DNA of 64,000 nt from Pseudomonadota bacterium. Lineage in GTDB: Archaea; Thermoplasmatota; SW-10-69-26; JACQPN01; JAJPHT01. Under the pieces are notes generated by a model. It was not told where the DNA came from, ran no database searches, and was given only the letters and a program-made list of their open reading frames with translations. Position numbers and translations under genes: made by a program. The stretch covers positions 62,001 through 126,000 of the forward strand of contig JAJPHT010000030.1 in the NCBI GenBank assembly GCA_021325135.1, given 5' to 3'. Positions 18,101-24,297 of this stretch are shown here, in pieces. Positions within the stretch are counted from its first letter, which is position 1, and every line of letters starts with the position of its first letter.

Positions 18101-20073
18101 CCGGGCGTGAGCGGGGGAACCTGGACGCTGCGGTTGATCGTGTACGCGATCAGGTCGCCGTGGGCGGAGTGCTGGTTGCTCCCGCTGTCGAGGAGCTGGC
18201 CGTCGGGAGAGTTCGCACTGGTGCCGTCGAGCAGGATCTTCCAGTCGTTCTGGATCGAGCAGGAGTCGGTGGGACGGCACTGCTTCTGGAAGACGCTGTA
18301 GTTGCTCAGGACCTGGATCTGCGTGTTGCCCGTCGTCGTGGTCGCGTTGAGCTGCGGCGTGCTGGGTCCGATAAGGTAGCCGGGCGCGGGTGCGTCGAGG
18401 TGGAACGAGAGGCTCGACTCGTTCCACTGCGTGCTGCCCACGCGCGGATCCGCCGCGACCTGGAGCAAGTGTGTGCCGTCCGCGCCGGTGGGATGCGTCG
18501 TCGTGCTGACGCTGTAGGTGACGATCTCGGCGTGGCCGGGGTGCGTGTTCGTCCCGTTGGCGAGCATCGCGCCATCGACGCCGCCCGGCGTGCCATCCTC
18601 AAGGACCATCCACTGGTGATCGACCGGGCACGTCTGGCTGGGGTCGCATTGGCTGACGGCGACTTGGTAGGTGAAGTTGACCGTGCGCGGGTCGCCCGTC
18701 CAGCCCGTCGTCGGGTAGATGCTGACGCCGGTGGGCGCCCAGGCCTGGTCGGGCTTGGGCGTGCTGTTTGCCTCTGCGCTGGCGGTGCCTTCGCCCACGA
18801 GGTTCGTGGCCGTGACGGTGTAGAACCAGGCCGTGCCGTTGGGGCGGTGCGTGTCCGTGTAGGTGCGGTTCGCGCCGATCTGGGCGAGGAGGGCTTCTGA
18901 GCCGGTCGTGTTGCCGCGGTAGATGGTGTAGTTCGTGACCGGCGTCCCGCCGCTCGATACGGGCGCGTTCCACGTGAGCGCGATTTCACCCACGTTCACG
19001 CCGGACGCGGCCTTGAGGTTCTGGGGCGGGCTTGGGTAGTTGAAGGTCGTGGCGCTCGCTTCGTTGCTGGCCGGACTCGCGCCGACGGCGTTGACGGCCT
19101 TGACGACGTAGTACGCCTTCACGCCGTTGCCCAGGCCAGAGTCGGTGAATGACTGAATCGTGGTGTTCGCCACGAGAGTCGTCTCGTTGCCCGTCGCGTT
19201 GCCGCGGTAGAGCAGGTAGTTGAGGATGGGCATGCCGCCGTCGTCCGAGGGAACGCTCCAGTTGAGAGCGATCTGGCCGGCGCCGGGGCCCGCGAGAGCG
19301 GCGAGGGTGGGCGCTTGTGGCGGATCCGGCAGCGTGACCTGCAAGTCGTCGTAGAAGACAGGGTGGGGCGGTTGGCCTACGAGTGGGTCCGTGCCGTAGT
19401 AGTAGTTGTCGAACGTGAGGGAATTCAGATGGCTCGCATTGGCTGAGATGCCCACGCTGGAGCTGCTGGCAAGGAGGTGCCCAGTGAGGTCGCGTACCTC
19501 GCCATGTACTTGGCCGTCGATGACATCCAGCTTAAGGACGAGCCGGTACCAGGTCTGCTGTGTGTAGCCGAACGTCTGGTGGCTGGGCGTGGTGAAGAGC
19601 GAGGTGGCGCTGCTCTTCGTGATGAGGCGCAGGTTGTTGTTGCCCGCGCCGTAGGTCAGATTGGCTTGAACCCACTCTCCGCCCGGGAAGCGAAGGGTCA
19701 GCGCGCTGCTATCGGTGCCCCCGGTCCACTGGTTGTAGAAGTCCACACCCACCTCATACCCAGACCCAGTGATGTTCAGGGTGGGACTCGCAGTGGCCGT
19801 GACGGTCTGGCCCGTGGTCTGGGCCTGGACCTCCAAGACACAAGGCGGTGTCACAGCTGTCACGTCATGCGGGTTGCAATCCTGGCCTGCGAAGGTCGGC
19901 GTGGGCGGGTTGTACGTCCAGACCGTGTTGGGCAGGTCCCATTCCTCCTGGAACAGGACCGCACCCGCCTGCGCCGTGTCGGCAAGGAAGGGAAGCATGG
20001 GCAGGCCGGCGAAGAGGAGGGTGGCGACGCTGAAGAGGGAGAAAGCGCGGGCTGGGAGGAACTGCTTCTGCAT
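9190..20073 (-). CDS. Giant mosaic surface protein (jelly-roll, Fn3, PKD, PPC, propeller, TSP3 modules)
   Basis: A 3,627-residue exported protein. In order, with rough residues: signal peptide 1-36; jelly-roll 37-250; two Fn3 domains 250-440; a roughly 110-residue C-x(4-6)-C Ig-like unit repeated twice, 443-685; two MAM-like jelly-rolls 710-1025; acidic thrombospondin-3-like calcium loops 1202-1318 (DSDSDGFSDKAEIRG); WAVG/DVWAAG propeller blades 1705-2030; PKD 2040-2128; PPC 2129-2225; alternating PKD and Fn3-like domains 2228-2605; a third MAM-like domain 2752-2905; calcium loops 3048-3095; a hydrophobic helix about 3228-3255; a C-terminal domain of about 370 residues that I do not recognise, ending ITFGC. 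GGTGAT lies 4 nt before the ATG. It starts 21 nt after the propeller gene. It is probably a calcium-stabilised cell-surface or matrix protein; no enzyme motif was seen. Confidence 0.88.
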   Translation of the reverse strand: MQKQFLPARAFSLFSVATLLFAGLPMLPFLADTAQAGAVLFQEEWDLPNTVWTYNPPTPTFAGQDCNPHDVTAVTPPCVLEVQAQTTGQTVTATASPTLNITGSGYEVGVDFYNQWTGGTDSSALTLRFPGGEWVQANLTYGAGNNNLRLITKSSATSLFTTPSHQTFGYTQQTWYRLVLKLDVIDGQVHGEVRDLTGHLLASSSSVGISANASHLNSLTFDNYYYGTDPLVGQPPHPVFYDDLQVTLPDPPQAPTLAALAGPGAGQIALNWSVPSDDGGMPILNYLLYRGNATGNETTLVANTTIQSFTDSGLGNGVKAYYVVKAVNAVGASPASNEASATTFNYPSPPQNLKAASGVNVGEIALTWNAPVSSGGTPVTNYTIYRGNTTGSEALLAQIGANRTYTDTHRPNGTAWFYTVTATNLVGEGTASAEANSTPKPDQAWAPTGVSIYPTTGWTGDPRTVNFTYQVAVSQCDPSQTCPVDHQWMVLEDGTPGGVDGAMLANGTNTHPGHAEIVTYSVSTTTHPTGADGTHLLQVAADPRVGSTQWNESSLSFHLDAPAPGYLIGPSTPQLNATTTTGNTQIQVLSNYSVFQKQCRPTDSCSIQNDWKILLDGTSANSPDGQLLDSGSNQHSAHGDLIAYTINRSVQVPPLTPGPHYLKVAARADANSSWQVSYTLLAGIIFAPNLDDATYDAGAGQTAYNVTNNGTSAIWAEGPEADLPTTGHSGSMAWGTTLAGNYPPLADGTFHFAVDLTGKASATLSFNTLFETADSYDAGQVWVQANGQRTLLTPSSGPAYAQLMDGSQGYAGSSGGWKAATFDLSPYAGGPIDVQFEFRSDALQQARGWFLDDLQVTADGSQVFSDSMENVWTKTGTWTLAVPTTGPQRGDSTLHAWSVAPFAPYPASSHSLLQLPTLDLSGVGQGSFSFEQWFHTEYGNDSAHVEISPDGGATWQVLRPATGLLYDRLPDGSLGWSGNSLGWRLTTFDLSPYAYRKVQLRFVFTSDDALQSEGWYVSDFLVTSLATGTSPLQPYNAYTTSADAFYAYFESSGKTANFTTPNGQTVSVKYTGNNGDVVARLAADGTLTARQALVVGGNPTPVSNTSFVVTNGVWVGQPTSGTWTIHGAPTLLGVGGTQLVVGGKTFDDVSPASEAIEGTGNGKVSAQNQPILHWNWHNQATARYDTGLTSTSNPEETTNDTRLRYEIDSDSDGFSDKAEIRGHSDPFNASSTPYTDDDADGVPNILEPTRTAALDPLSTALASYVQGPLTGVDWEHSSLRETTQLVNDGEQITDSNNDGVPDFADLTNDPAATAVLVGTDPAQNALAFSVAKTGMQIAILVPPDWKSTSLVEIGNGATSTTRSQISYAQFFSELSSYYATTGLSPTVQAQPGMFLDSVLRQHLNAGMTFNLVKTPATPGLQAGVPLDFLAGTGAEGTWTLIRDTDVTGVTLTLAGMSIDASLPQSSLPNMDALHVSWHFINMQNAPAVPNGHTPWYSDSGAQTQCLSYNAFLRDGSCAQFPTTQGMRLFGANASFAMRGLLTQLRTEYQAASLAPQVVAFVQAQAAATGLTNPAPSSASPAWYGAPQTTLSSTGVTFSIPQGTLAAADIGAPSPRAFDWSFEETPANSHVGNKPATRLVFEPSDHSTTGSTIVVYGATLRALGYASTYAPPSIDPSHAASTTIAWRDVDGDGINDYVLTFAHFSKAWAWFGSSSITPAPLTYATIAPNNPNNAFLSGGFNRAVVWDGMIWGPTVNCNGGSPGCLFPNDVDQNRAHDRAVASTGPSEAWYVGGNDCGQTPSVGWILRLAFNPANEGASSFTGDWQFSGSNPTTGCGTFYDVDSLTSTDVWAAGELGIYHYDGSSWTRVVNNGHGFNHTRCFDDSDCFVYDKQTSTLLKYDLAHNSLTTATNIPFVPAPYADSVVLNSNRTVLWAINGIKAAYCQLPCTSWTNANLPAGTDFIGVGIYGDSTREAWAVGSNASGNAAMYRYVSGTWTKWTAGIFASDNGFAGIGFQGNNEGWTDDFSGRTYHYTGSNSPPFANFTKDKTSATTIDVVNVDGSTSSDPDGDPITYSWNWGDNTAGVSTATASHRYTKSGTYQIQLTVTDTNGASTTSAPQAVTITDAALTNGVALTQSIAGAGESDYYQISLPSGADQLSVVLTGPSGTNYDLYAKLGSEPTTTSFDASSTGSTSSESIAKTPAGAGTWYIMVNAVQGSGQYTLTATLRSKPSAPTIAQGPNPQFPNQPTWLNGSATGGSTLTYTIAWGDSTTSPPLGPFASGTSYSAQHNYGAVGTYTATVTVTDQFGLSNSNTGNVNIRDVAVGSTDPSWGGLTSLTLNGTVSSMNGLSSVDTWFVYGQTTSYGSSTSHVTRSATGSFSVQVPGLATNTLFHYKLMMQNSMGTSDGGDRTVSTADNGAGAPTLSVSPSVTARSELVWANGSAVHPQGANLTYSIDWKDGTNTSTFPASGNVSSGTTFSLTHTYSSRGTYLVTATATDEYGVVAPTTQQAHDVVDFAAGTTSAANNVGRTSAVLNGNITDTGGDSAGVLAWFQYGTPGGATQNTTPVHYTGTTPIQVSQTATNMVQATQYQYRLIIKNERGTSTNSLGNVTTNSPPTWTSLETFPSASYEDTPVSFQGRYTDVDNDAPPAGYPAVVIDGIRHVMTPISPCVYTCGVVYAYNTTLDPGTHSYKYVYTDGTGPEQSTTQASVGPVYRIVAMSATIKYDSTANGLPSPEWTRVETGKSATSQGPFWHTVNTPNAPGLRDAPDWPTGINTEPSVSLWFGDNATGTYANGTNEAHGSVITPPMHLELAQNPALTFWTYFETQDNGTQNDTKKVYVIGPDGHETQVDTLSAPYHGNHQWWPVSISLRQWQNQTVRVRFEFATGDGQANNYRGWFINQLTVGTDRDNDGIPDSVERNTTVMTIWRSPDGTGIVPGNSQLISHQWGLQASFPESVYAAVKLSGTCNVRVVLNTTDWSTTLMNGTCSGFGTGTAGLSDGSSLVLLTNLVQAGFNAKKLDTPQTFTLTVTTLGSGSVNQYGYFLLASGHTQYMLGDSDGDGLTDGAALNVAGVDPLSRDPDNDGFLNAFDTRPFTSDAPPSIDVLGPKTTSGWPTSLQAHLTSRYGISDARLVFTGSSGNSRELVPSNQDGNTWQWDFPSDLGAVSSVRLEVNDSLRNNAEVILTYNAQQHPQTIQTSLREWSETGIVIATTFAGSVATISPTADAVCVAITEGWCALALVAGGIVTVGIGTIVAQTYQHTPQQGTTQVVRDVYNPYDPRYTRGIVQDFPFSDFNIAAGSLGCSSALRLLAGPAAGAYATSDANGIVAAYSSAFTTGGYNAISDVQSKLRTELQGTKYVFQLDAFTGVLMYVDYAGKFIDRWHLQLDPTSCDPARITYEDRTPTNDPASVDQIIQLLGAATMWALMLKIVDHGKIEPQSFVHILDGKSGNAEVTRFPMPELPQALNDAVVRSVCDYTIIPGKVCDWANNKLQQQYELTIAMLAMNAAQGNARPCAYAPPWYWEDPSNLSKRCNTVGSMAPVASNNLNTVTISSSNGAWNDLGALVVGSPLDTDQVLNVPKELKSAEDTIKAWNAGHPATRSAYLPMVAVQNSVVEVYIELEPLAITFGC

Positions 20074-20094
20074 GGGAAATCACCATTTACGGGG

Positions 20095-21606
20095 TTAAGA
20101 GGGAAGTTTGGGGGCGGATTCGAGGCCGAGGTTCGTGTTGTAGGCGACGGTCATGATCGCGCCCATCGAGTTTCCGTACGACTCACCCGTGACGAAGACG
20201 TGCGCTCCATCCGGCGCGGCAGTCACCATCCAGACCTGCTGGAAGCCGTTGCCGGCCACCACGCGCCAGACTGGATGGCCATTGGTGGCGTTGAGCGAGA
20301 AGGTCTCGTAATGGCCCCCGAACCGGCCATCCGTAACCACGTCATGCCCCCCGCTGTCCGTTAGGTACACCCTCGAGCCATCAGGACTGAGAGTGATGTC
20401 GCTCTGGTAGAAGTCGCTCTGGGGAGTCGGGTAGACCGCGCCTGTCGGGGACCCATCGGAGACGTGAATGGGTAGCGCCCAAAGCGTCGAACCTGTGGCC
20501 GTGTCGTACGCGGCGACGGTTTCGGGCGTGCCAGCGAAGAGGCGAGTCCCGTCTGGGCTCAGCTTCACGACGCACTCACGCAGCACGCCGCGTGGCGTAA
20601 GGACTGGGCACGTTGCCGTGGCCTGGTTGGCCCAGCGCATTTCGCCCGTGAGGCTATCGTACGCCACGGCGCCTGCCGATCCCAAGACGTAGACTGCCCG
20701 ATTGATCGGGGAAGAGACGAGGCTGTATGCCTCGGAATCGGTGGGCGCGCCTTGGGCGTCTTGGCCGTGATAGCGCGCCAGCCAGCGTTGCGCACCGGTC
20801 GCGGCGTCGTACGCCAAAGTCGCGTACTCCATGGGACCGGGGGCACTTGCGCTGATGCCGGTCACGTAGATGGCGCCGCCGTCTGAGCTCGTTGCGATGG
20901 AGAAGGCGCTGTCGTACGCCCTGGGGTAATACTGGGGTGCTGTTCCACCTTCGCCGTCATACGAGGTTGACCAGACCGGGTTGCCGTTTGCACTGTCGTA
21001 GGCGACGGTGACGTAGTTGTCGCTCCTTTCTCCCGTCGTGTAGACGCGGGTACCGTCGGGAGAGACGGCCAAGGCGTATCCGAACGAGTTAGCCGGCACG
21101 GTCGCGTTCCAGGCGATCGTCCCGTTCGACGCATCCAACGCGAGTGTGAGGCCCTTCGAAGTCGTCAGGCCGCCGGGGCCGCCGATGAGAGTCCCGACGA
21201 CGTAGAGACGTGCGCCGTCGGGCGAAACGACCATCATGCGTTCCCCAGGGCTGTAGTCGGGCGCCGTGAAGGTCGTCGTCCAGACCGGGGCTCCTGTCTG
21301 GGAGTCGTAGGAGACGACGATAAGCTTGAGGGAGCTCGTAGAGAACGCGACGAAGACGTGCGAGCCATCGGGGCTGCTCGCCTCAGTGGGTTGGCTGTCT
21401 TCCGAGTGGTCGTCGAACACGGTCGACCAGGTCTCGCAGCCGATCGGGACCACGGTTCCGCACAGGGGGGGCGGCGCGAGCTCGGCGGAGCTCGTGGGGG
21501 CGAGGGACCACATGAGCAGCAGGGCGACGGCCAGCGTGATGGCGGCTCGGCCCGACTCCCTGGGTGGCGTCGTCACGCCCGTGTGAATCACGTGGAGCAT
21601 CTTCAC
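20095..21606 (-). CDS. Secreted eight-bladed PQQ-like/YVTN beta-propeller
   Basis: A 503-residue exported protein. After a signal peptide (AAITLAVALLLMWSLAPTSSA, about 21-41), eight blades repeat S-P-D-G-x-R-[VL]-[YF]-V-x-G followed by A-Y-D-S-x-T-G-x-x-x-W, the tryptophan-docking motif of quinoprotein-like propellers. A PQQ cofactor is not implied: most such secreted propellers are binding scaffolds. The start is the GTG at 21606 with GGAGGAGG 5-6 nt upstream; an ATG two codons later has worse spacing. The gene starts 17 nt after the upstream stop and is followed after 21 nt by the giant gene, so it sits mid-operon. A fourth position in the array (SPINRAVYVLG) is degenerate but still forms a blade. 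Confidence 0.85.
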   Translation of the reverse strand: MKMLHVIHTGVTTPPRESGRAAITLAVALLLMWSLAPTSSAELAPPPLCGTVVPIGCETWSTVFDDHSEDSQPTEASSPDGSHVFVAFSTSSLKLIVVSYDSQTGAPVWTTTFTAPDYSPGERMMVVSPDGARLYVVGTLIGGPGGLTTSKGLTLALDASNGTIAWNATVPANSFGYALAVSPDGTRVYTTGERSDNYVTVAYDSANGNPVWSTSYDGEGGTAPQYYPRAYDSAFSIATSSDGGAIYVTGISASAPGPMEYATLAYDAATGAQRWLARYHGQDAQGAPTDSEAYSLVSSPINRAVYVLGSAGAVAYDSLTGEMRWANQATATCPVLTPRGVLRECVVKLSPDGTRLFAGTPETVAAYDTATGSTLWALPIHVSDGSPTGAVYPTPQSDFYQSDITLSPDGSRVYLTDSGGHDVVTDGRFGGHYETFSLNATNGHPVWRVVAGNGFQQVWMVTAAPDGAHVFVTGESYGNSMGAIMTVAYNTNLGLESAPKLPS

Positions 21607-21623
21607 AATACCCCTCCTCCGTG

Positions 21624-22754
21624 CTAGTTGAACGGGGTTGTCACCATGGCGACAACCTGGCCGTGGTCATTGGCCACTCCCATGCCTGCGCTCGTCAGGC
21701 CCAGGATGAGAGGCGCGAGGGGATCGCACCAGGGATACTGGTTGGCGACTATGCCTCCGGGGTTCGTGACGAGGTGGAGCGGGCTGTTGTCGGCGCTGAA
21801 GGAGTAGCCGCCGCCAAGGTGGTTTTCGTCGACGGCCGTCTTCACGTACACGGGCTCCAGACTCAGCGCGATGCACGACTGCTGCATGGCGCCGCACCCG
21901 TGCGTGGTTGCCACCGACGATGACCCATCAGGCGCAATGAGCGAGAACTCGTACCGGCTTGAGTACGCGTTGCAGTCAGGGGTGAACGTCGCCGTGAGAA
22001 GCCCGAGAGCGATCCCGCCCGGGTCTTGGCTGGCCGCGATCGTGTGGACGCGGAACCAGTCCTGGTCGGGTCCGAGGGGCGCGCGGTTGGGGAGACCGCC
22101 CTTGATGGCCAAGACGTCCTTCGTGATCGTGTCCGAGGGGAACGCCGAGTAGTCCAGCGCGCTCTGGAACGTGTTCCCGATATCGTACCCACCCGGCTGG
22201 TTGGTCCCCATCCCCGCATCGTTGGGGACGATGCCCGTGTTGAGCGTGTAGGGAGTTCCCGCCGCGCCGGAGGTCACCTTCATCGGGTACCAGGCATCGT
22301 CGCCCACGTTGACGTTCCCCCCGTACGTGATATCGAGAAGGGCACAGTTGGGAGTGGCGTATTGCACCGTGTCCCCGGTCAGAGTGAGCGACTCGGTGCG
22401 CACGAGCCAGACGCTGGACCAGTCGGCAGGATCGGCCTTCCCGCCGACATAGCCGGTGCTGCTGGCGGTTTGCTCGAGGGGCCACTGGATGGCGCCGGCG
22501 CAGTCGTTGTTGGCCGGCTCGTTGACGCACCGATCGACGAGGCCCGTGAGGCTGTCATCGCAGGTCGGCGGAGGGGGTGGGGGAGGCGGATTGCCACCGC
22601 CGCCAAGGCCGCCACCGCCGCCGCCATCGCCCGGGACATCGGCTTCCCCCTCGGGGTTGACGGGGGTGTTGACGGGGTCAGCCATGGCAGGGAGGGTGAT
22701 CGAGCCTGCGAGGGTGAGGATCGCGAGGGCAATCCAGAGGGTTCGAGTTCGCAT
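21624..22754 (-). CDS. Secreted beta protein with Gly/Pro linker, first gene of the operon
   Basis: A 376-residue exported protein of unknown function. The signal peptide (RTRTLWIALAILTLAGSITLPAMA) is followed by an acidic stretch and a low-complexity linker of eight-plus glycines and eight prolines (about residues 40-62). A Cys-containing beta domain then runs to the C-terminus, with repeated W-x-P-M-K-V/D-W-F-R-V strands typical of tandem PPC-like sandwiches (DDAWYPMKV and DQDWFRVHT). The ATG at 22754 is chosen because the signal peptide starts there and the shared leader motif ends 15 nt before it; the frame upstream is open but has no protein-like composition. It heads the operon 22754 to 7877. 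Confidence 0.8.
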   Translation of the reverse strand: MRTRTLWIALAILTLAGSITLPAMADPVNTPVNPEGEADVPGDGGGGGGLGGGGNPPPPPPPPTCDDSLTGLVDRCVNEPANNDCAGAIQWPLEQTASSTGYVGGKADPADWSSVWLVRTESLTLTGDTVQYATPNCALLDITYGGNVNVGDDAWYPMKVTSGAAGTPYTLNTGIVPNDAGMGTNQPGGYDIGNTFQSALDYSAFPSDTITKDVLAIKGGLPNRAPLGPDQDWFRVHTIAASQDPGGIALGLLTATFTPDCNAYSSRYEFSLIAPDGSSSVATTHGCGAMQQSCIALSLEPVYVKTAVDENHLGGGYSFSADNSPLHLVTNPGGIVANQYPWCDPLAPLILGLTSAGMGVANDHGQVVAMVTTPFN

Positions 22755-22769
22755 CCGACAGTCTCCGGT

Positions 22770-22827
22770 GGCTTCTCCTAACACGACTCGTGCCATAAGC
22801 TCGACTGATGGATTGTTGTCAATTCCC
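22770..22827 (-). promoter_or_regulatory. Promoter/leader element of the giant-protein operon
   Basis: On the minus strand GGGAATTGACAACAATCC (22827-22810) is followed 28 nt later by TTAGGAGAAGCC (22781-22770), then ATG at 22754. It matches the element at 3441-3503 in both blocks and spacing. CTTATGG between the blocks is a candidate TATA box. Confidence 0.5.
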
Positions 22828-22897
22828 TTGGGGGGACGTGGATCTGACGCATGGCTGACGCTGGTGTAGGCGTCGCCATTTCCTGCGAATGGTTGGC

Positions 22898-23176
22898 CTA
22901 CGGTTCTCGCTCCGGGGGCGGAGCTGTAACAATCAGTTTGCGCGCTGCGTTGCGGGCGGTGGAAGGCCGCCCCCAGAGGACGACGCATGGCAAGGCCGAG
23001 GCCAGCCATTCGCTGTGTGTTCGGTGGAGCCGTGGGCGCCAGGTGTGGCCGGGGTCGGCGAGGGTGGAGGTCGTTGCCCAGGGGTCGAGCTGGGTTTGGT
23101 TCTCTGCACGGTCCGCGACGAGCGCGCCCGTGCCGTCGCTGCGGAGGAGAAGTTTCAGTCTCATTCCTTCACGCAT
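22898..23176 (-). CDS. Small hypothetical protein, third gene of an overlapping cassette
   Basis: A 92-residue basic protein that I do not recognise (REGMRLKLLLRSDGTGALV at the N-terminus, then an Arg/His-rich middle RPRLHRTHSEW). The ATG at 23176 overlaps the upstream stop by 8 nt (ATGCGTGA), the same kind of overlap as between the first two genes of the cassette. That repeated arrangement and the high GC at third positions are the grounds for calling it real. It has no signal peptide and no TM segment, so it is probably cytosolic. Confidence 0.55.
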   Translation of the reverse strand: MREGMRLKLLLRSDGTGALVADRAENQTQLDPWATTSTLADPGHTWRPRLHRTHSEWLASALPCVVLWGRPSTARNAARKLIVTAPPPEREP

Positions 23177-23486
23177 GAGAGGGCTTCCCCCCGGAGGCAT
23201 GGTGGAGCGCGACGAGGGTGGTTTCCAGCTTGGCATGGCAGTGACGCAAGGCTTGGCGCGCCGTGCCTGGCTCATGGCGGATGCCGCGATCCGCGAGGGC
23301 TTGGACGAGGTCGTAGATTTCGGTGCGGGTCAGGAGGAGAGCGAAGAAGGGCGTCTCCGCGTCGTTGCGCGTAACGAGCGCATCGGGGAGTGGGAGGCCG
23401 CGCGTGTGGGCGGTGGCGACGAGTTCGGCGTGCTCGGTCGCGGTCAGAATGACAGGGACACGATCCGGCCTCCGCGCGTCAGGCAT
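23169..23486 (-). CDS. Small hypothetical protein, second gene of an overlapping cassette
   Basis: A 105-residue soluble protein of unknown family. It is mostly helical: a segment TATEHAELVATAHTRGL, then LTRTEIYDLVQALADRGI and a long amphipathic C-terminal helix TARQALRHCHAKLETTLVAL. AAAGGAG lies 6 nt before the ATG at 23486, which overlaps the previous stop by 8 nt (ATGCCTGA), so translational coupling is likely. No enzyme or DNA-binding motif is obvious. Confidence 0.65.
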   Translation of the reverse strand: MPDARRPDRVPVILTATEHAELVATAHTRGLPLPDALVTRNDAETPFFALLLTRTEIYDLVQALADRGIRHEPGTARQALRHCHAKLETTLVALHHASGGKPSHA

Positions 23487-23850
23487 GGGCTCTCCTTTGG
23501 GCTCGTCGTTTAGCTTGGAGGCGCGTTCGGAAGGGTCGGGGGAGGATGGGGGGCTTGGAACGGATGGTCGCTTCTTGGTGGCCGAGGATTTCGAGCAGGC
23601 AGTCGCGGCAGGCCTTGGCGATGGGAAGGCGTTCCTTGGCCCCGAGGGCGCGAGACGGGGCCAGGATGGCACGGCCGCAGACAGCTCGTCCTTGATGGGT
23701 GAGGAGAACGCAGATTCGCCGCGCGTTTTGGTGTTCGATCCACCATGTTCCGGGGGGAAGGCTTATCCTGATTTCGGGTGGTCGCTTGAGGTGAGGCCGT
23801 GGTTGGGCTGCGGCGATGTCGTCCTTCCATAGGGGAGAAAGTCCGACCAT
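23479..23850 (-). CDS. Small basic hypothetical protein, first gene of an overlapping cassette
   Basis: A 123-residue protein, strongly basic at its C-terminus (RTRLQAKRRAQRRAHA), with an aromatic strand PPGTWWIEHQNARRICVLL and a C-x2-C pair (KACRDCLLEIL) that could be part of a metal site. I do not recognise the family. The ATG at 23850 is preferred because it leaves the 19-bp palindrome at 23880-23898 upstream as regulatory DNA; the frame also opens at a TTG at 23904 (141 residues), inside the intergenic region. It is divergent from the winged-helix gene at 23909, which probably controls it. Confidence 0.6.
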   Translation of the reverse strand: MVGLSPLWKDDIAAAQPRPHLKRPPEIRISLPPGTWWIEHQNARRICVLLTHQGRAVCGRAILAPSRALGAKERLPIAKACRDCLLEILGHQEATIRSKPPILPRPFRTRLQAKRRAQRRAHA

Positions 23851-23879
23851 GCCGCAACCCAACCAATAGCCGACGCGGT

Positions 23880-23898
23880 CATACGACCGCGTCGTATG
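23880..23898. promoter_or_regulatory. 19-bp palindromic operator between divergent genes
   Basis: CATACGAC-CGC-GTCGTATG is a perfect inverted repeat between the cassette start at 23850 and the winged-helix start at 23909. Its position suits an operator bound by the product of the adjacent regulator to control both directions. A third CATACG half-site on the minus strand lies at about 23905-23910. Confidence 0.6.
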
Positions 23899-23908
23899 GT
23901 TCAAACGT

Positions 23909-24295
23909 ATGTCGGTGCTTAATGGTTATGTGCCCGCACCCGATGCTTCAGGTGGCCGTCGTGCCCGGCGAGGGGCGGTGTTGGAAGTCTTCCGTGAATA
24001 CCTAAGGACTCAGGGAGTCCAACTCCTTGTCGTCGCTCTGGAAAGCGGTCCCAAGACGTTCCGCCAATTGACGGAAGCGGGCGGCTTCTCCGCCGACTAC
24101 ACCAAGAAAATTCGCGACAAGATGGCCGCCTGGGGGCTTATCAACGTCACCTGGATCAGCGGCACAACCCAGCAGCACGAACTCACCGCCCTCGGGAAGC
24201 GCTTCCTGGCCTACACCTACAAGCAAGCTGAATTGCTGGAAGAAGGCGCACGAACAGCCGCCAAGGCCACGCGAGACGACGAGAAGCCCCTCTAA
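23909..24295 (+). CDS. Winged-helix transcriptional regulator
   Basis: A 128-residue cytosolic DNA-binding protein. Residues about 24-110 fit a winged helix: LEVFREYLRTQGVQLLVVAL, the turn SGPKTFRQLTEAGGF, a recognition helix SADYTKKIRDKMAAWGLI and a wing TWISGTTQQHELTALGKRFL. A C-terminal helix (AYTYKQAELLEEGARTAA) may dimerise. This is typical of archaeal MarR/ArsR-type regulators. It is transcribed away from the cassette 22898-23850 across the palindrome at 23880, suggesting autoregulation and control of that cassette. It converges with the gene ending at 24298, leaving only 2 nt between stops. Confidence 0.75.
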   Translation: MSVLNGYVPAPDASGGRRARRGAVLEVFREYLRTQGVQLLVVALESGPKTFRQLTEAGGFSADYTKKIRDKMAAWGLINVTWISGTTQQHELTALGKRFLAYTYKQAELLEEGARTAAKATRDDEKPL

Positions 24296-24297
24296 AA

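Noticed and set aside
20095-21606. The eight-bladed propeller as a PQQ-dependent dehydrogenase.
   Set aside because: The tryptophan-docking repeats are present, but there are no catalytic Asp/Glu and Cys-Cys features of the dehydrogenases that I can identify.
22755-23009. A longer N-terminus for the gene starting at 22754.
   Set aside because: It would run through the shared promoter/leader element and put 85 residues before the signal peptide.
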